Position numbers and translations under genes: made by a program
The notes under the pieces: model-generated
What the model was told of the DNA's origin: nothing
The model's input: only the letters and a program-made list of their open reading frames with translations
The model's database searches: none
Origin: Podila epigama
Lineage: Eukaryota > Mortierellomycota > Mortierellomycetes > Mortierellales > Mortierellaceae
Direction: 5' to 3'
Assembly (NCBI GenBank): GCA_015679605.1
Contig: JAAAVE010000078.1
Coordinates: 1-33,204 of the forward strand
DNA: 33,204 nt
Shown here: positions 1 to 10,548 of the stretch, one piece after another
Numbering within the stretch: the stretch's first letter is position 1
How the letters are laid out: each line of letters begins with the position of its first letter

Positions 1-40
1 AACTTCCAAGGATATATCTAACCAAAATCAAACATTGTAG

Positions 41-349
41 ATGGCCCTGCTGGATCACAGCAGGTTTCAAAACCAAGTGAGCCATGCCAACCTCGATAAT
101 GTCGGTTCAAGAGACTTTTTCAAACCTTCTGCGTTTCTTGAAAAGATTGCACAAGAGGCTCAAGGGCAGAGTGGACGCACTATTCGTCGATTGGCGTTTC
201 TGGCACATGCCAATGTTATCCGAGCACCGTCTGTGAATCTGATGCAGTTTCTTCATGGATTGTATCGGACAGTGCTGCTGCATCAGGAGGGAGATGGTCC
301 ATCGTTGATCGAGGTGGAGAGTGAACCTTCAATCAAGGTAGAAAAGTGA
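41..349 (+). CDS. PCH2: PCH2/TRIP13 AAA+ ATPase, last exon only (5' part outside window)
   Basis: The window opens in an intron: a branch-like CTAAC at 19-23 and an acceptor ending at base 40 precede the exon. The 102 codons read in one frame to TGA at 347-349. The segment with SGRTIRRLAFLAHA and then APSVNLMQFLHGL matches the C-terminal lid region of the PCH2/TRIP13 family as I remember it (human form SGRVLRKLPFLAHA). Pch2/TRIP13 remodels HORMA-domain proteins in meiotic checkpoint and recombination control, and Mad2 in the spindle checkpoint. The ATPase core (Walker A/B) would lie left of base 1 and is not visible. The Met codon at 41 is probably internal, because a splice acceptor sits directly before it. 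The short tail after the conserved block, ending SIKVEK, is not conserved. Family identity is fairly sure; it rests on about 40 residues. Confidence 0.82.
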   Translation: MALLDHSRFQNQVSHANLDNVGSRDFFKPSAFLEKIAQEAQGQSGRTIRRLAFLAHANVIRAPSVNLMQFLHGLYRTVLLHQEGDGPSLIEVESEPSIKVEK

Positions 350-1445
350 AAAAAAATTGGAATGGAGGGGTGTCTCGGCAAGGTCTTGTTTTTACCAAGA
401 TTTGCTTGTTAACCACAGGATAAAAATATATTATTTTAAATAAGAAAATCAAAAAAAGAAAAAGGGGAACTGTGCCGTACATATGAAACTCGACGAGGCA
501 TTGAAGTGGCACACATCAAGCGATTAAAGCAAGGCTGAGAATATGATCTCGGCAACTAGAAAGTTCACACTTGAATGCACCAGAACGGTATGTCAAGCGG
601 AAGTGTTAAATGCCCTCGGGAGCCAGTAGAACACAAGAACTGTGCCCTACCAGCCACCCAAAAAAGGGACAAAATCCCTTGAAGAAAAAAAAAAGAGAGA
701 AAAGATCAATTCAAAATTTAAAGGAAAGTTAGAAAAAAACAAAACAAACAGTGACTGTCGATCATTGTAGTGGGACTTGGGAATCAAAACGAAAAAGGAC
801 AACTTAGCTCACAGGTCACTGTTTTTTGCGATTCACTTCTCATGGGGTGTAAAAATTTACACTTGAAAACTTGAATCTGAAGGAAAAAGTGGCCTTCTTC
901 CGAGACTGTCTTTCTCACAGAAAGACAGGCAGCAAATCCTGCATTGTGCGCACGCGCGAACACGCCCTTTCTACGAACTTGTTGAAGAAGGTATGAGCTG
1001 TTTACTTCCACTCAAACATCTCCTCATTGACAGTTATATCGTCACCAAGTCAATTGTCATACATCCAGTTGCTCAAATGATCTTTCGTCTACAACCTGCA
1101 ACTCGAGAGACAGGCAGAGACAGAGACAGTGACAGTGACAGAGAGCCACTTATCAAAGTCGTTCTCAAAACACATCATCATGTCATTTACACAAAAAAAA
1201 AAAGATGCTATTTTCATTCACAAATATACGTGTAACAGTTGACTAGGGTTTTTCTTTTTGGGCGATCAAAACAGTTTGATTCGAAGGTTTATTCCAAAAG
1301 AACAGACATTTACTTCTTGTTGGTAAGGATACTATAAAAAGTAGGACACACAAAGTGATTAGCATATACAAGTTATCACATCACCGACATGGCATATATA
1401 AAAAAACACAGGTACAAATAAAACACAGCAGCAATCGCAATTGTC
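350..1445. other. Convergent intergenic region between PCH2 and RPL11
   Basis: No convincing gene. It holds A-rich sequence after the PCH2 stop (AT-rich, likely poly(A) signal zone near 418-450) and a perfect hairpin at 906-928. A GACAGA/GACAGT run lies at about 1109-1143. The likely RPL11 3' UTR on the minus strand has an AATAAA-type signal near 1288-1293. The short ORFs here lack codon bias or motifs. Confidence 0.6.
906..928. repeat. Perfect 10-bp inverted repeat with 3-nt loop
   Basis: CTGTCTTTCT at 906-915 pairs exactly with AGAAAGACAG at 919-928 around the loop CAC. It lies between two convergent transcription units. It could be part of a small RNA, a processing signal or chance; no further structure was recognised around it. 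Confidence 0.6.
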
Positions 1446-3100
1446 CTACCCGTCATAACGCTGCTTGAACCAGTTCATGGTCTCCTCCTTGGTGACACGG
1501 TGGTTGGCACCAACCTTGGCAACGGCGCGGCGGCGCTTGGTGATGCGGTTACCGGGGCGGTTCATGCAGACGAAGAAGTCCATCTAGAAAAAAAAAAAGG
1601 TCATGTATACGGCGGTTAGATAAATGAGTTTTCATGCCACATAACCAACAGGAAATAAAAAAAAGAGTCCATTTCTATGCAACTTACGCCGTAAATACTA
1701 GAGAAGGAAAATAACATCGTCGAATAGGAATACAATTGAAAGAAAAAGAATAAAAAATGTGTTAGTTGAAAAAAAGAGCGCGAAACGCGTAAGGAAAAAC
1801 AAACATAGACTCATTTGAACATGTTCATAAACCAACGAAAACAAACGTGTCTTTGTTCTATGACTTACCCAATGGAGGGATCGTACTTGATACCCAAGTC
1901 AATGTGCTCCTGGATACCGAAGCCAAAGTTGCCGGTCTCGGAGAAGTTGGCCTTCTTCAACTCGTACTCCTTGACCTTGAGGCCACGCTCCAAGATCTCC
2001 TCGGCCTTGGGGCCACGGACGGTGACGTGGACGGCGATCTTCTCGTTACGACGGATACCGAAGGTACGGACGGTGTAACGGGCCTTGGAGTAGACGGGGG
2101 TCTGACCGGTCAACTGCTCCAAAACCTTGGCAGCACGGGTAAGTCTGTCACCAGACTCACCAACGCAAATGTTGAGAACGAGCTTCTCAAGACGCAACTC
2201 GCGCATGAGGTTGGTGGACTTTTGGGTCTGGTCTTCAGCGGACTAATATCAAAAGATGGATAAAAAAGGATAGATCGGATGTTATTCGACTGTTGTTATT
2301 TTTCCTTTGCGTTTGGACTCCCTTTGGCGTATCTGTTGCTCTCCTAGCAAGATTGTGTCCTGCGTTTTTTTCGCTGATCTGTCTGAATGCATACATGCAA
2401 AAGACCGCCCACTGAAAGGTTGCAATTGAGCAAGAGAAAGGAATGTTGAATCCTTGCTCTATTGCCCATCCTGCCAATCGTTCCGTAGTTTTATAAAGTC
2501 GAGATCGCCTGTTGAAGCTTGTCCACTCAAGCAATGAATGATCTCATAATTGTGTTGCTTTGCTGCAGAGTACATGGCTGACTGAATACTCGTTTATTTT
2601 GGTTCATCCAGAGTTCTTCCTTTCAAACGAAATTGTCCAGTGGGATGTTGATCAAAGCTTCACCAGTTCTGCCGGATGAGGATTTTCTTTTCTTTTTTTG
2701 GGTCCACATGCACTGCTGAGAAATGAAAACGTTACTGATGTCCTGTCACTCTGGTGAAAAGATGATGGTTCCTGTCACAAACGCCATCCAAGAATGTGCT
2801 GCATTCTGTCATCCTGATGCATTCGTAGTTGAAAAGTAGATCCTTCTTCCTTTCATAATATGCCATCAGGGTTGGATGTCGGTTGATATCCTTATTTTAT
2901 CGTTGTACATAGTGCATGCTGGGATGTTGGTGGGTGTCCTTTGAAGTTGATGTTGCTGATAACACCAATGGTGATCGATGGATGGTTATCGTTTTGTTGT
3001 TCGGATACTTGGATGTGTGCTCTGTTTTCCCTCCGCACTTTTGTTCCCTTCCCCTCTGGGCCATCGTACACCGAAACAGGGTGGTGCCGTGACTTGCCAT
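1446..3100 (-). CDS. RPL11: 60S ribosomal protein L11 (uL5), four exons including a 10-nt microexon
   Basis: Structural protein of the large ribosomal subunit; it binds 5S rRNA in the central protuberance. Exons in transcript order are a candidate start exon 3100-3098 (ATG only), 2242-1869, 1697-1688 (10 nt) and 1583-1446. The main exon carries [40 protein letters not shown] and [13 protein letters not shown], all diagnostic. The microexon supplies the rest of GIYG, and the last exon begins [11 protein letters not shown] and ends WFKQRYDG. With the ATG-only exon the protein starts MSAEDQ and is 174 aa, the same length as yeast Rpl11 as I remember it. That first intron (3097-2243, 855 bp) would use a GC donor, ATG|GCAAGT. 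I found no ATG|GT alternative in the upstream region. Exons 2-4 are firm; the start exon is the weak part. SmB ends 131 bp upstream on the same strand, so the promoter is short. Confidence 0.95.
1688..1697 (-). other. RPL11: 10-nt microexon of RPL11
   Basis: On the minus strand the order is acceptor CTCTAG, then TATTTACGGC, then donor GTAAGTT. The previous exon ends with GG (phase 2). Joining gives GGT ATT TAC GGC, i.e. GIYG, which is the expected uL5 sequence before MDF. Skipping it would delete this motif and break the frame. Confidence 0.93.
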
Positions 3101-3231
3101 TTTTTCAAGCTGATTTTTCAAAAGGAGGAAATCTTTACACCAAGCTTTGGCCGTGTTAAAATGTGTGTTTGCGGAAAGTGAAATAAAGACACGTGATTTA
3201 TAGAAAACTAAAGAGCAAAAAAAAAAATCGA

Positions 3232-4589
3232 CTATTGAGGAGGACGGAAACCAGGTGGTGGTGGGCGGAAACCAGGGGGAGGACCCTGGAAGCTACATAA
3301 TGAAAAGGAAAAACACAGAGATGGGTGGATCATTGGTTAGTCTAATATTCAAAAAACAACATATTATACATCATAGAGTAATAAAAAGCTCAATCATTGC
3401 AACATACCCAGGAGGAGGAGGACCAGGTGGGAAACCTGGACGGAAGCCTGGAGGAGGAGCGCCTGGAGGCATGCCAGGACGGGGCACAAAGCCTGGTGGG
3501 GGAACACCGGGCTGGCCCATGGGACGGAAGCCAGGTGGTGGGGCCATGCCAGGCATACCAGGGGGAGGAACCATGCCTGGGGGCATGGGACGGAAACCAG
3601 GAGGTACACCTGGGGGAGGGATGCCGCCTGGGGGCATGCCACGGCCATATGCCATAGGAGGCGCAGCAGCAGTAGGACCACGAGGGAGCATCATTCCTGG
3701 AGCTGGTCCACCCACACCACGAACAGGTCCAGTCAATCCAGGAGCAGCACCTGGGACCACTGGCATACCACGTCCTGCAGGGGCAGCGACTCCTGTTCCT
3801 GCTGACAACTGATGATCCATGACAAATTATTTCACAAATTTGGCACGCGTCATGGTTAGTGGACCTGGAGCTGTCAATAGTTCATTCGATGATGGTGTAT
3901 GACAATTTGAAAAGATCTCATAATTTTACCTGTGAAATGCGAGCCTTTTGATCTTCAGCACTTGGTGGTGGGGGGCCATCAACGGACAAGCTGACAATAC
4001 TCTCGCCACGCAAAATGACCAGTCCAAGAGTTCTCTTCTCCTCACGCTCAGTCTGTCCCGAGGTTGCCTTTGTTGCCTTGGACTTGATTTTCCTAAACTC
4101 TTCGCAGTCAGCAAGGACCAAGTTCATATGCTTATCAAAGGCCAACATCTGTCCTGTCAGAACCCGCGAGTCAGCCATTGTAATCCTGAGCCTGAAGTTT
4201 ATCAGGTTCATCATCTTTGAGTTCTTTGAGATAGCCTATATTTTTTTGGCAGGATAAAAGTAGATCATATTATCATAAGTATGTCAGATCGATACACTTA
4301 GCTTGTGCCGTTCTTATCAGTTCTTAACACTGCACAGTTGTCCAGTTGCAATAGCAAGAGTGGCTGGAAAACTAATAGTTGCCTATGCTCTCACTGTCCA
4401 TGACACTGGTTAGATGCGTCCCCTTTGTGTGGCCAATATTTTTACATGCCAATAGTTGCATCCTGAGGCTCCTTGGATGTGCACAGGTACTTCCTTGATC
4501 AGCGGCTTTTTTTTTCTTCTCAATTTCCAATTGTTGCCTTTGCTTTTGATAGCTGAATAACGTGCAGGTTAATCCTGGATGCTTACCAT
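3232..4589 (-). CDS. SMB1: Small nuclear ribonucleoprotein SmB/B', four exons
   Basis: Core Sm-ring subunit of the U1, U2, U4 and U5 snRNPs. Exons in transcript order are 4589-4587 (the ATG alone), 4235-3930, 3808-3408 and 3292-3232, giving 256 aa. The start exon has donor ATG|GTAAGC, and the next exon resumes in phase to read [20 protein letters not shown]. The Sm fold follows: Sm1 with [16 protein letters not shown], then a charged loop (EREEKRTLG) and Sm2 [20 protein letters not shown]. The rest is a Pro/Gly/Met-rich tail with repeated PPPGFRP motifs, the counterpart of the PPPGMRP repeats in animal SmB that contact partner proteins. Introns are 351, 121 and 115 bp. All junctions keep phase. 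PHB2 lies head-to-head, so the 4590-4842 interval must drive both. Confidence 0.95.
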
Positions 4590-4842
4590 TTTGTACACAC
4601 GCGCTGAATGAGAACAGCTGGCTAAATCTGGGCGAGTGAAGAGAGACGGTGATGTTTCTTTGCTTGATGCTTAACCTGACATGAGGAAATTTTTCCAAAA
4701 AAATCAGTGAATCGTCACCGAATTACCAAAAAATTGCTCGCCCTGCACCCAGTTTCCTTCCATTCTGTCAAAGGCCCTACTCAAAGAATTCAGATCTCTT
4801 TTGTTCACCTTCAGTCCATCACCACACAATCGTTCATTCATA
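4590..4842. promoter_or_regulatory. Shared divergent promoter of SmB and PHB2
   Basis: Only 253 bp separate the two start codons, which point away from each other. The stretch is pyrimidine-rich before the PHB2 ATG. No TATA box or named transcription-factor site was identified. The function is inferred from geometry. Confidence 0.55.
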
Positions 4843-6301
4843 ATGGCTCAGTTCGTCAACAAAGTTGGAGGCATTTTCCCCAAGGGCTCCGGAAAGGGCA
4901 TTTTCGGAGGCGTTGGTGCTTTGGCCACCCTTGGTGCCCTCGGTTATGGTCTCAACGCTTCTCTCTTCAACGGTAATGTCAGAACCTCTACAACCCCTCA
5001 TACAACTGTGGTATTTTTTTTCCTTGAATTAGGCACAATCAATGTTGCATTGTTCCGAGTTCAAAAGTACATGGGACATTTATTGCTGACGCTGTTGTCA
5101 GACTGGCAGGCACTAGCGACATTGCGACATTACTGGGACTCACGCACACAGAATACAGAAGGCGCCCCTCTTTTTTCAAAATCCGGATCACTGATCTTGA
5201 TTTATTTCCTTTTTCGTCCAATAGTCGATGGTGGTCACCGTGCCGTCAAGTACTCTCGTATTTTTGGCGTTCAGAAGGAGATTTACAACGAAGGAACTCA
5301 CTTTGTCATTCCCTGGTTCGAGACTCCTATCATCTACGACGTCCGTGCCAAGCCTAGAAATGTCGCTTCCTTGACCGGTACTAAGGGTACGTATATGGAA
5401 ACCGCATCAAGAATGGTTTTTGTGTTTCTTTTTTCCTGTTTTTATGATTCATTGAGTTGGACCTGATCTGACATTGGGCTTCTTTCAAACTGTGCATTGT
5501 AGACTTGCAGATGGTCAACATCACTGTCCGTGTTCTGTCCAGACCCCGTGTGAACGACTTGGCAGAGATCTACCGCACTCTTGGACAGGATTACGATGAG
5601 CGAGTGTTGCCCTCGATCATTAACGAGGTTTCAAAGTCTGTTGTTGCCCAGTTCAACGCCTCTCAGCTCATTACTCAGCGTGACCGCGTCTCTCGTTTGG
5701 TTCGTGAGAACTTGATCAAGCGTGCTGCTCGTTTCAACATTGTCCTGGATGATGTGTCCATTGTCCACATGGCCTTCTCGCCCGAGTTCACCCAGGCTGT
5801 CGAGGCCAAGCAGATTGCACAGCAGGAGGCTCAGCGTGCTGCCTTCGTCGTTGACCGCGCCATTCAGGAGAAGCAGTCTATTATTGTTAAGGCTGAGGGA
5901 GAGGCCCGTTCTGCTGAGCTTCTCGGTGATGGTATGTTTGACATTGTGGCAGGATCAAGATGCTTTTCGTCAAATGATGCGATGAGCTAGACCATGAAAT
6001 AGGGCATTGACACCTGTTTTTTTTTATCTATAATAGCCATCAAGAACAAGCCTGGTTTCATTGAGTTGAGAAAGATTGAGGTTGCTCGTGAGATTGCTTC
6101 CATTATTTCCCACTCTTCTAACCGTGTCATGTTGGATGCTGACACCTTGTTGTTGAACGTTAGCGACCCCAAGTAAGTGGCGGAACTACAATGTCCAAGT
6201 CGTTTGTCTTTTTCCTTCTATGCCTTTTTTAAGTGGTACTATGATTATTTTCCTAATGTGCATTCATAACTTTGTGTTCTTGTAGGAAAGGGGAGAAGTA
6301 A
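4843..6301 (+). CDS. PHB2: Prohibitin-2, inner mitochondrial membrane ring subunit, five exons
   Basis: With PHB1 it forms the ring-shaped prohibitin complex of the inner mitochondrial membrane, a chaperone/scaffold that affects the m-AAA protease. Exons are 4843-4972, 5225-5386, 5503-5931, 6037-6172 and 6286-6301, giving 290 aa. The N-terminus has a Gly-rich hydrophobic anchor (about residues 18-40), then [16 protein letters not shown] and [20 protein letters not shown] of the PHB/SPFH domain. [25 protein letters not shown] and [15 protein letters not shown] follow, then a coiled-coil stretch with [16 protein letters not shown]. The VRVLSRP and [11 protein letters not shown] forms point to PHB2, not PHB1. 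The last exon adds only KKGEK. Retaining the last intron would stop immediately after SDPK, so both forms keep a nearly complete protein. Confidence 0.96.
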
Positions 6302-7341
6302 GATGTCAGTGATGGTTTGAAAACAATCACTTTTATTATTATTTTTTTTTGCATTGGGCGGAATCATGGAAAAAACATAGGATGAAGGAAGAAGAGGATG
6401 TAACCGAGCTTTTTTACACTCGGACCATTAAAGCAATTGTTAATATCTCTACTGGTCGTCTGTCTTGTGGATGTTTTTTTTTTTTTTCTTCTCTGACATT
6501 GTACATGTGAGGGTATGGATTACCGTCCAGGCGTTCTTTCTCTTCATTCATTCTTTCTTGGTGTTGTAACAGTTAGTATCAACAACGACTTGAGTTATGA
6601 CCAACTCTTGATGTACCTTTGTTTGGCGCGAAGGTGGATCGTTCTCCTTGAGTTCATTATCTGTCTTTTTGTCCAAGATGAGAGTGTGTGAGGAGTTTCT
6701 ATTTTTGAGTCACAAAGGAACGCGTTGTGTGAACTTTCCACATGGAAACACTGCGCTTCGCCCATGGATCTCAAGATGCACCAGTCACTCGACGTGGGGT
6801 TCATTTGTCGGGGTCCCAAGCGAATATTACAAAGGTGTGACAAAAAAGAAACGAATTATGCTCTCAGAGAAGTTACCCAACAACCATTCTCCATCCATCC
6901 ATCCATCCATCCATCCTCCATCCACATCATTCAACCATCCAGACATTTAGTCACATTTTGTTATTGACAAACATTATCCAAAAGATAAAAAGAAAGTAAG
7001 ATAGAAGAAAAAAAAGGCCACAGGCTACTGTAACACGAAATCATTCCTCTTCTCTCCGTCTTTTCCGATTCACCCTCCTTTCCTCATTCCACCACATTTG
7101 AATGAGTGAGTGAATGCTTGAATGCGCTCGCCTTTTTATTTTTTTCTTACTTCTTATTTAAACTTATCATCACTGTCATTGCACATTCTCCACATTTTTC
7201 TTTTAGGTCATCATTCTCTTCAGTCTTATCTCTTTGTCAGGTAGCATTTCACCCCACCATTCACTCATTCAAACTCCCAACTCCCACCGTGAGAATCCTG
7301 GCCACTGACGGCAGACTCTAATCGTGTTGCAACGAATCCAG
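6302..7341. other. Intergenic: PHB2 3' UTR and promoter of the RING ligase gene
   Basis: Holds T-rich 3' UTR sequence with an ATTAAA-like signal near 6427. A CCAT tetranucleotide run lies at 6891-6916, and a long pyrimidine-rich leader runs up to the ATG at 7342. Short ORFs on both strands show no protein motif. No other gene is seen. Confidence 0.6.
6891..6916. repeat. CCAT tetranucleotide microsatellite
   Basis: About six and a half direct copies of CCAT, followed by degenerate copies (CTCCATCCA). It lies about 430 bp before the RING ligase start. A simple-sequence tract. Confidence 0.85.
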
Positions 7342-10300
7342 ATGCCATTTGTAGACACCCTGGATTCCTATTCCAGGGCGCTCTATCTGCCTTTGCGTGC
7401 ATATGTTCGGAGGCCCTTCCAATTCGTCACAGATTCCATCCGGGACCATGTCCCACTCCAGACCTGGGACCTCCGCAAGGCACTTGAGCAAACCCTAGAA
7501 GGTCTCTCGTCCTCGTCTTCAGTCTCGTCTGGACATACAGTCGCCCTCCCTGGCGGCAGCAGCAGCAGCAGCAATGGATCGCCTTTATCATCGACCTTTG
7601 ATGCCTTTGGTGTCTTGAGTGGTTCTGATGTTGGTTCCATCAGCAGTAGCTTCACAGCTGGTTCTCATAGCAAGCACACGCAGCCCATCCAACCCTCGAT
7701 GGCCAACTTTTTCACCAGTCGTTACTTTTTGCTCATGTTTTTTGTGGTGAGTTACATCGGTCTGTGGACCTTTTTTTTTTTTTTTTTTTTGGGTGTCTTC
7801 TTCTCTGTGCTCGTCCGATCGATCTATAAAATTCGGAACAACACTTGTTCCGGAAGAAACGCGCCATAGTCCATTAGTCCATGACGTTTTGTTGTGGCTA
7901 ATGTAGTATTGTGATCGACATAATGGTCTTGTTCTTATACCCTTCTTTTCTTTTTATTCTCTTCCTATAAGAGCATTGTCATGAACCGCATTAATGCAAT
8001 CGTTGCACCTCGGAATCCACACCCACTCAAGCTATCCGTCAGATTCGCACTCAAAATACCAGCATTCTTTTTGCTTGCAAAGAGTGCAATTGTTACTGGA
8101 TCGCTCATACTCCGCCAGTTTCATCCGGATCTCTTCAAGACCTCTTACACAGAGTCTAACGCGCTTTGGCTTAGCTTTGTGGCAATGGGCGTCTCTTGCA
8201 CACTGGATTCATTTATCAGCAACCTGCACAGTAACGGAATCAGTGAACCAACGACGAGTGTGCTCGAATGGGCCATCCTCTTTCACTTTTCGCCCAGTGG
8301 TTTTGATATCCTGCTCATGTCCTTTGTCCAGATGTGCCAGCTATTGACGCTCCAGCTAATGAGTCTCACAAACCGGAACCGCGAGTACCGTCTGATGGTG
8401 ACCACATTCTTTGGCATGGTGGACCTTTGCCATTTCTCGTATGCTGTGTACCATCGCTCGTCCAATTACCCGACCATCCAGATGTTGACACGCTTGCCTG
8501 AAGTGGTTGTGATCCTGATGATCTGCATTTCAGTACGTTTTTTTCTTGCTTTTTGCTTTCTTGCTTTCTTGCTTTTTTGCTTTCTTGCTTTCTTGCTTTC
8601 TTGCTTTCTTGCTTTCATTTTTCATTTTTCATTTTTCATTTTTCTTTTTGTTTGCTCTTGTTGCGTGCACCATCGTCCATGAATACCTTATATCACTCTG
8701 TTCCTCCATGCGGGATACAGATTAAGACATGAGCCTTGGCCTCTCCTCTTGAAGGAAAGCAGAAAAAGCTAATCAATGTTCCTTGTTGTCAATGTTTCTC
8801 CCCTTTAGTTGGTCTTGCATGCACTGACTTACATCGTCACAGGTGGAAATGTTAGAAGACAAATGTTTGATCCTACAGAGCTACCTGGCTTGGAAGAAGA
8901 ATATGGCTCGGCCATTTTCAAGGTTGGACGTGCATGCATGGAAGCAACACGAGGAATGGGCTTCAAGAATGAAATCGATGCTGTCGTTGTTCCACTTGGT
9001 ACAGTTCTGGACAAGAAGAATATTCCACCAGGCCCATCTATTGCCTCCACTCTCTTTCGCGGCCCCTTGACGCAAGAGCAACAACAACAGCTTAGACGAG
9101 GAAACGTCACGATCTCACAACTTGCACTGTGGTCCCTAAACCATCATGGAGCTTCCTCATCTTCTTCTACGCCACCAACGGGGTTCGCCAACGAGATGCC
9201 AGACGCAGTCGAGTCTCCAACTCAGAGGCAGCAAATATCTCGACGCCGGACACGCATCTTGGTGATTCAGGCGTTCTGTCGTAGCACGGCGAGACTATTT
9301 GTAGAATCATCTCTGGCTCTTTATAACCGCATTGTTCCTGCCCGTTTCAGGCGGGCGACGCAATCCGCAACACTTCGTACCAATAGAATAACGGTTCAGG
9401 AGTATATTCAGCTTCGCTCGAGGATTGAGCAGGCAATGGATAATGCTCGTCAACGGATATTGACACAACGTGAGGAAGCTGAAGCACAACTTTACGCGGA
9501 GGCTTCAGCTCTGATGCGGGACGAAGAGGAGGAGATTTACAACATGTTTCTGTCACAGGACCTGGACTCTTCGGATGATGATGATTTTGAGTACAATGAC
9601 CGCTTTGCAAGGGCGCAAGAGTCTGATTCAGAGGATGATTCGGACGATGGTGATTCTTATAAGCACGACAATGAGTCGAATGAAAGTGTTTCCACAGAAG
9701 AGCCACCTTCTGAGTTTGGTATGCCACATCGACGTCGTCGGTATGAAGAAGATGGTGTAGCCGAGGATGAAGGCGAGGACCAAGTAGATGAAGAGGAGGA
9801 GGATGCCTTGGAGCAAAAGCTCTCTCCGTTGCGGTCATTGCAGGACTTTTTCCTTGACACTGGTTTCATGAGCATCTTTTTATCCAGCCGGCTACAGGAC
9901 ACACCATTGACCCGATTTCAATTTAGACAACATCAGTCGATGGAGTATTCATTTGGATCGGACGATGATATTGGTGCTGGAGTAGGGAAACAAAGTCGGG
10001 CAGAGAGGCAAAGCAGATCCGAGGGCTCTTCTGGATCGGATATGAGGACATTGATGACAGTACTGAAGAGGCATCGACGTTCAGCGAACGAGTCGGATCC
10101 TGGTGTGTCGCAAGCAGGTGCATCGATGCCACCTCCACTTATCCAGCCTGCACAGTTATCTGAGGACAGCACCATTCAAAGTCGATTACTTTGTGTTGTT
10201 TGTCAGTCTGAGCCTCGAGGAGTGCTACTCAGACCTTGCCGATGCCTTGCACTCTGCAATGACTGCCGGGAAGTGTTGGCCTCCAGAGTAAGTTCATTCT

Positions 10301-10465
10301 TCAAAAATTAACGTTTCGAGTCTCTGTTTTTTTTCTCTGGTCTTGTTCAAGGTTATTGATCTAACGAGTCTTTTTTGTGATTTTTTTTTTTCCTTGTAGC
10401 GATTTAAACAATGTCCATGCTGTAGGAGCGATGTCCAAGGATTCTCAAAAGTGTATCTTCCCTAG
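7342..10465 (+). CDS. Five-pass membrane RING E3 ubiquitin ligase, Asi1/Asi3-like, four exons
   Basis: Exons are 7342-7746, 7972-8532, 8809-10287 and 10400-10465, giving 836 aa; all junctions are phase 0. The N-terminus is a Ser-rich soluble segment. It is followed by about five hydrophobic segments: YFLLMFFVSIVM across the first junction, IPAFFLLAKSAIVTGSLIL, LWLSFVAMGVSCTL, DILLMSFVQMCQLLTL, and VVVILMICIS joined to LVLHALTYIV. A long Asp/Glu-rich linker lies at about residues 565-665. The C-terminus is a RING: C784-x2-C787, C799-x-C801, C805-x2-C808 and C820-x2-C823, ending FSKVYLP. Five TM segments plus a C-terminal RING whose usual His is a Cys is the layout of yeast Asi1/Asi3. Those are inner-nuclear-membrane ligases for mislocalised membrane proteins and amino-acid-sensing factors. 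The ligase role is well supported; Asi orthology and nuclear-membrane location are inference. The ATG at 7342 was chosen because upstream sequence is leader-like. Confidence 0.85.
8543..8640 (+). repeat. Tandem repeats inside intron 2 of the RING ligase gene
   Basis: The intron 8533-8808 contains roughly eight near-copies of the 8-mer TTTCTTGC and then about four copies of TTTTTCA. Both are pyrimidine-biased on the coding strand. They are simple repeats likely to vary in length between strains. Confidence 0.8.
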
Positions 10466-10548
10466 TTTGATATTTCTTTGAACCCACTATGAGAAAGATC
10501 GCAAAAATGTAAAAAGAAAAAAAAAAAAAAAAAAGTCCATTTTATCAT

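Noticed and set aside
784-1235. Short ORFs on both strands in the PCH2-RPL11 interval
   Set aside because: No codon bias, motifs or splice context; treated as chance.
2235-2534. 99-codon minus-strand ORF upstream of RPL11 exon 2
   Set aside because: It runs through the splice acceptor of RPL11 and has no family features; it lies in the first intron.
3255-3812. Long Gly-rich plus-strand ORF opposite SmB
   Set aside because: It is the antisense of the Pro/Gly-rich SmB tail, and the minus-strand reading has a real Sm domain and phase-matched introns.
9347-9838. 163-codon minus-strand ORF inside the RING ligase gene
   Set aside because: Antisense shadow of the acidic linker exon, which is continuous with TM and RING coding sequence.
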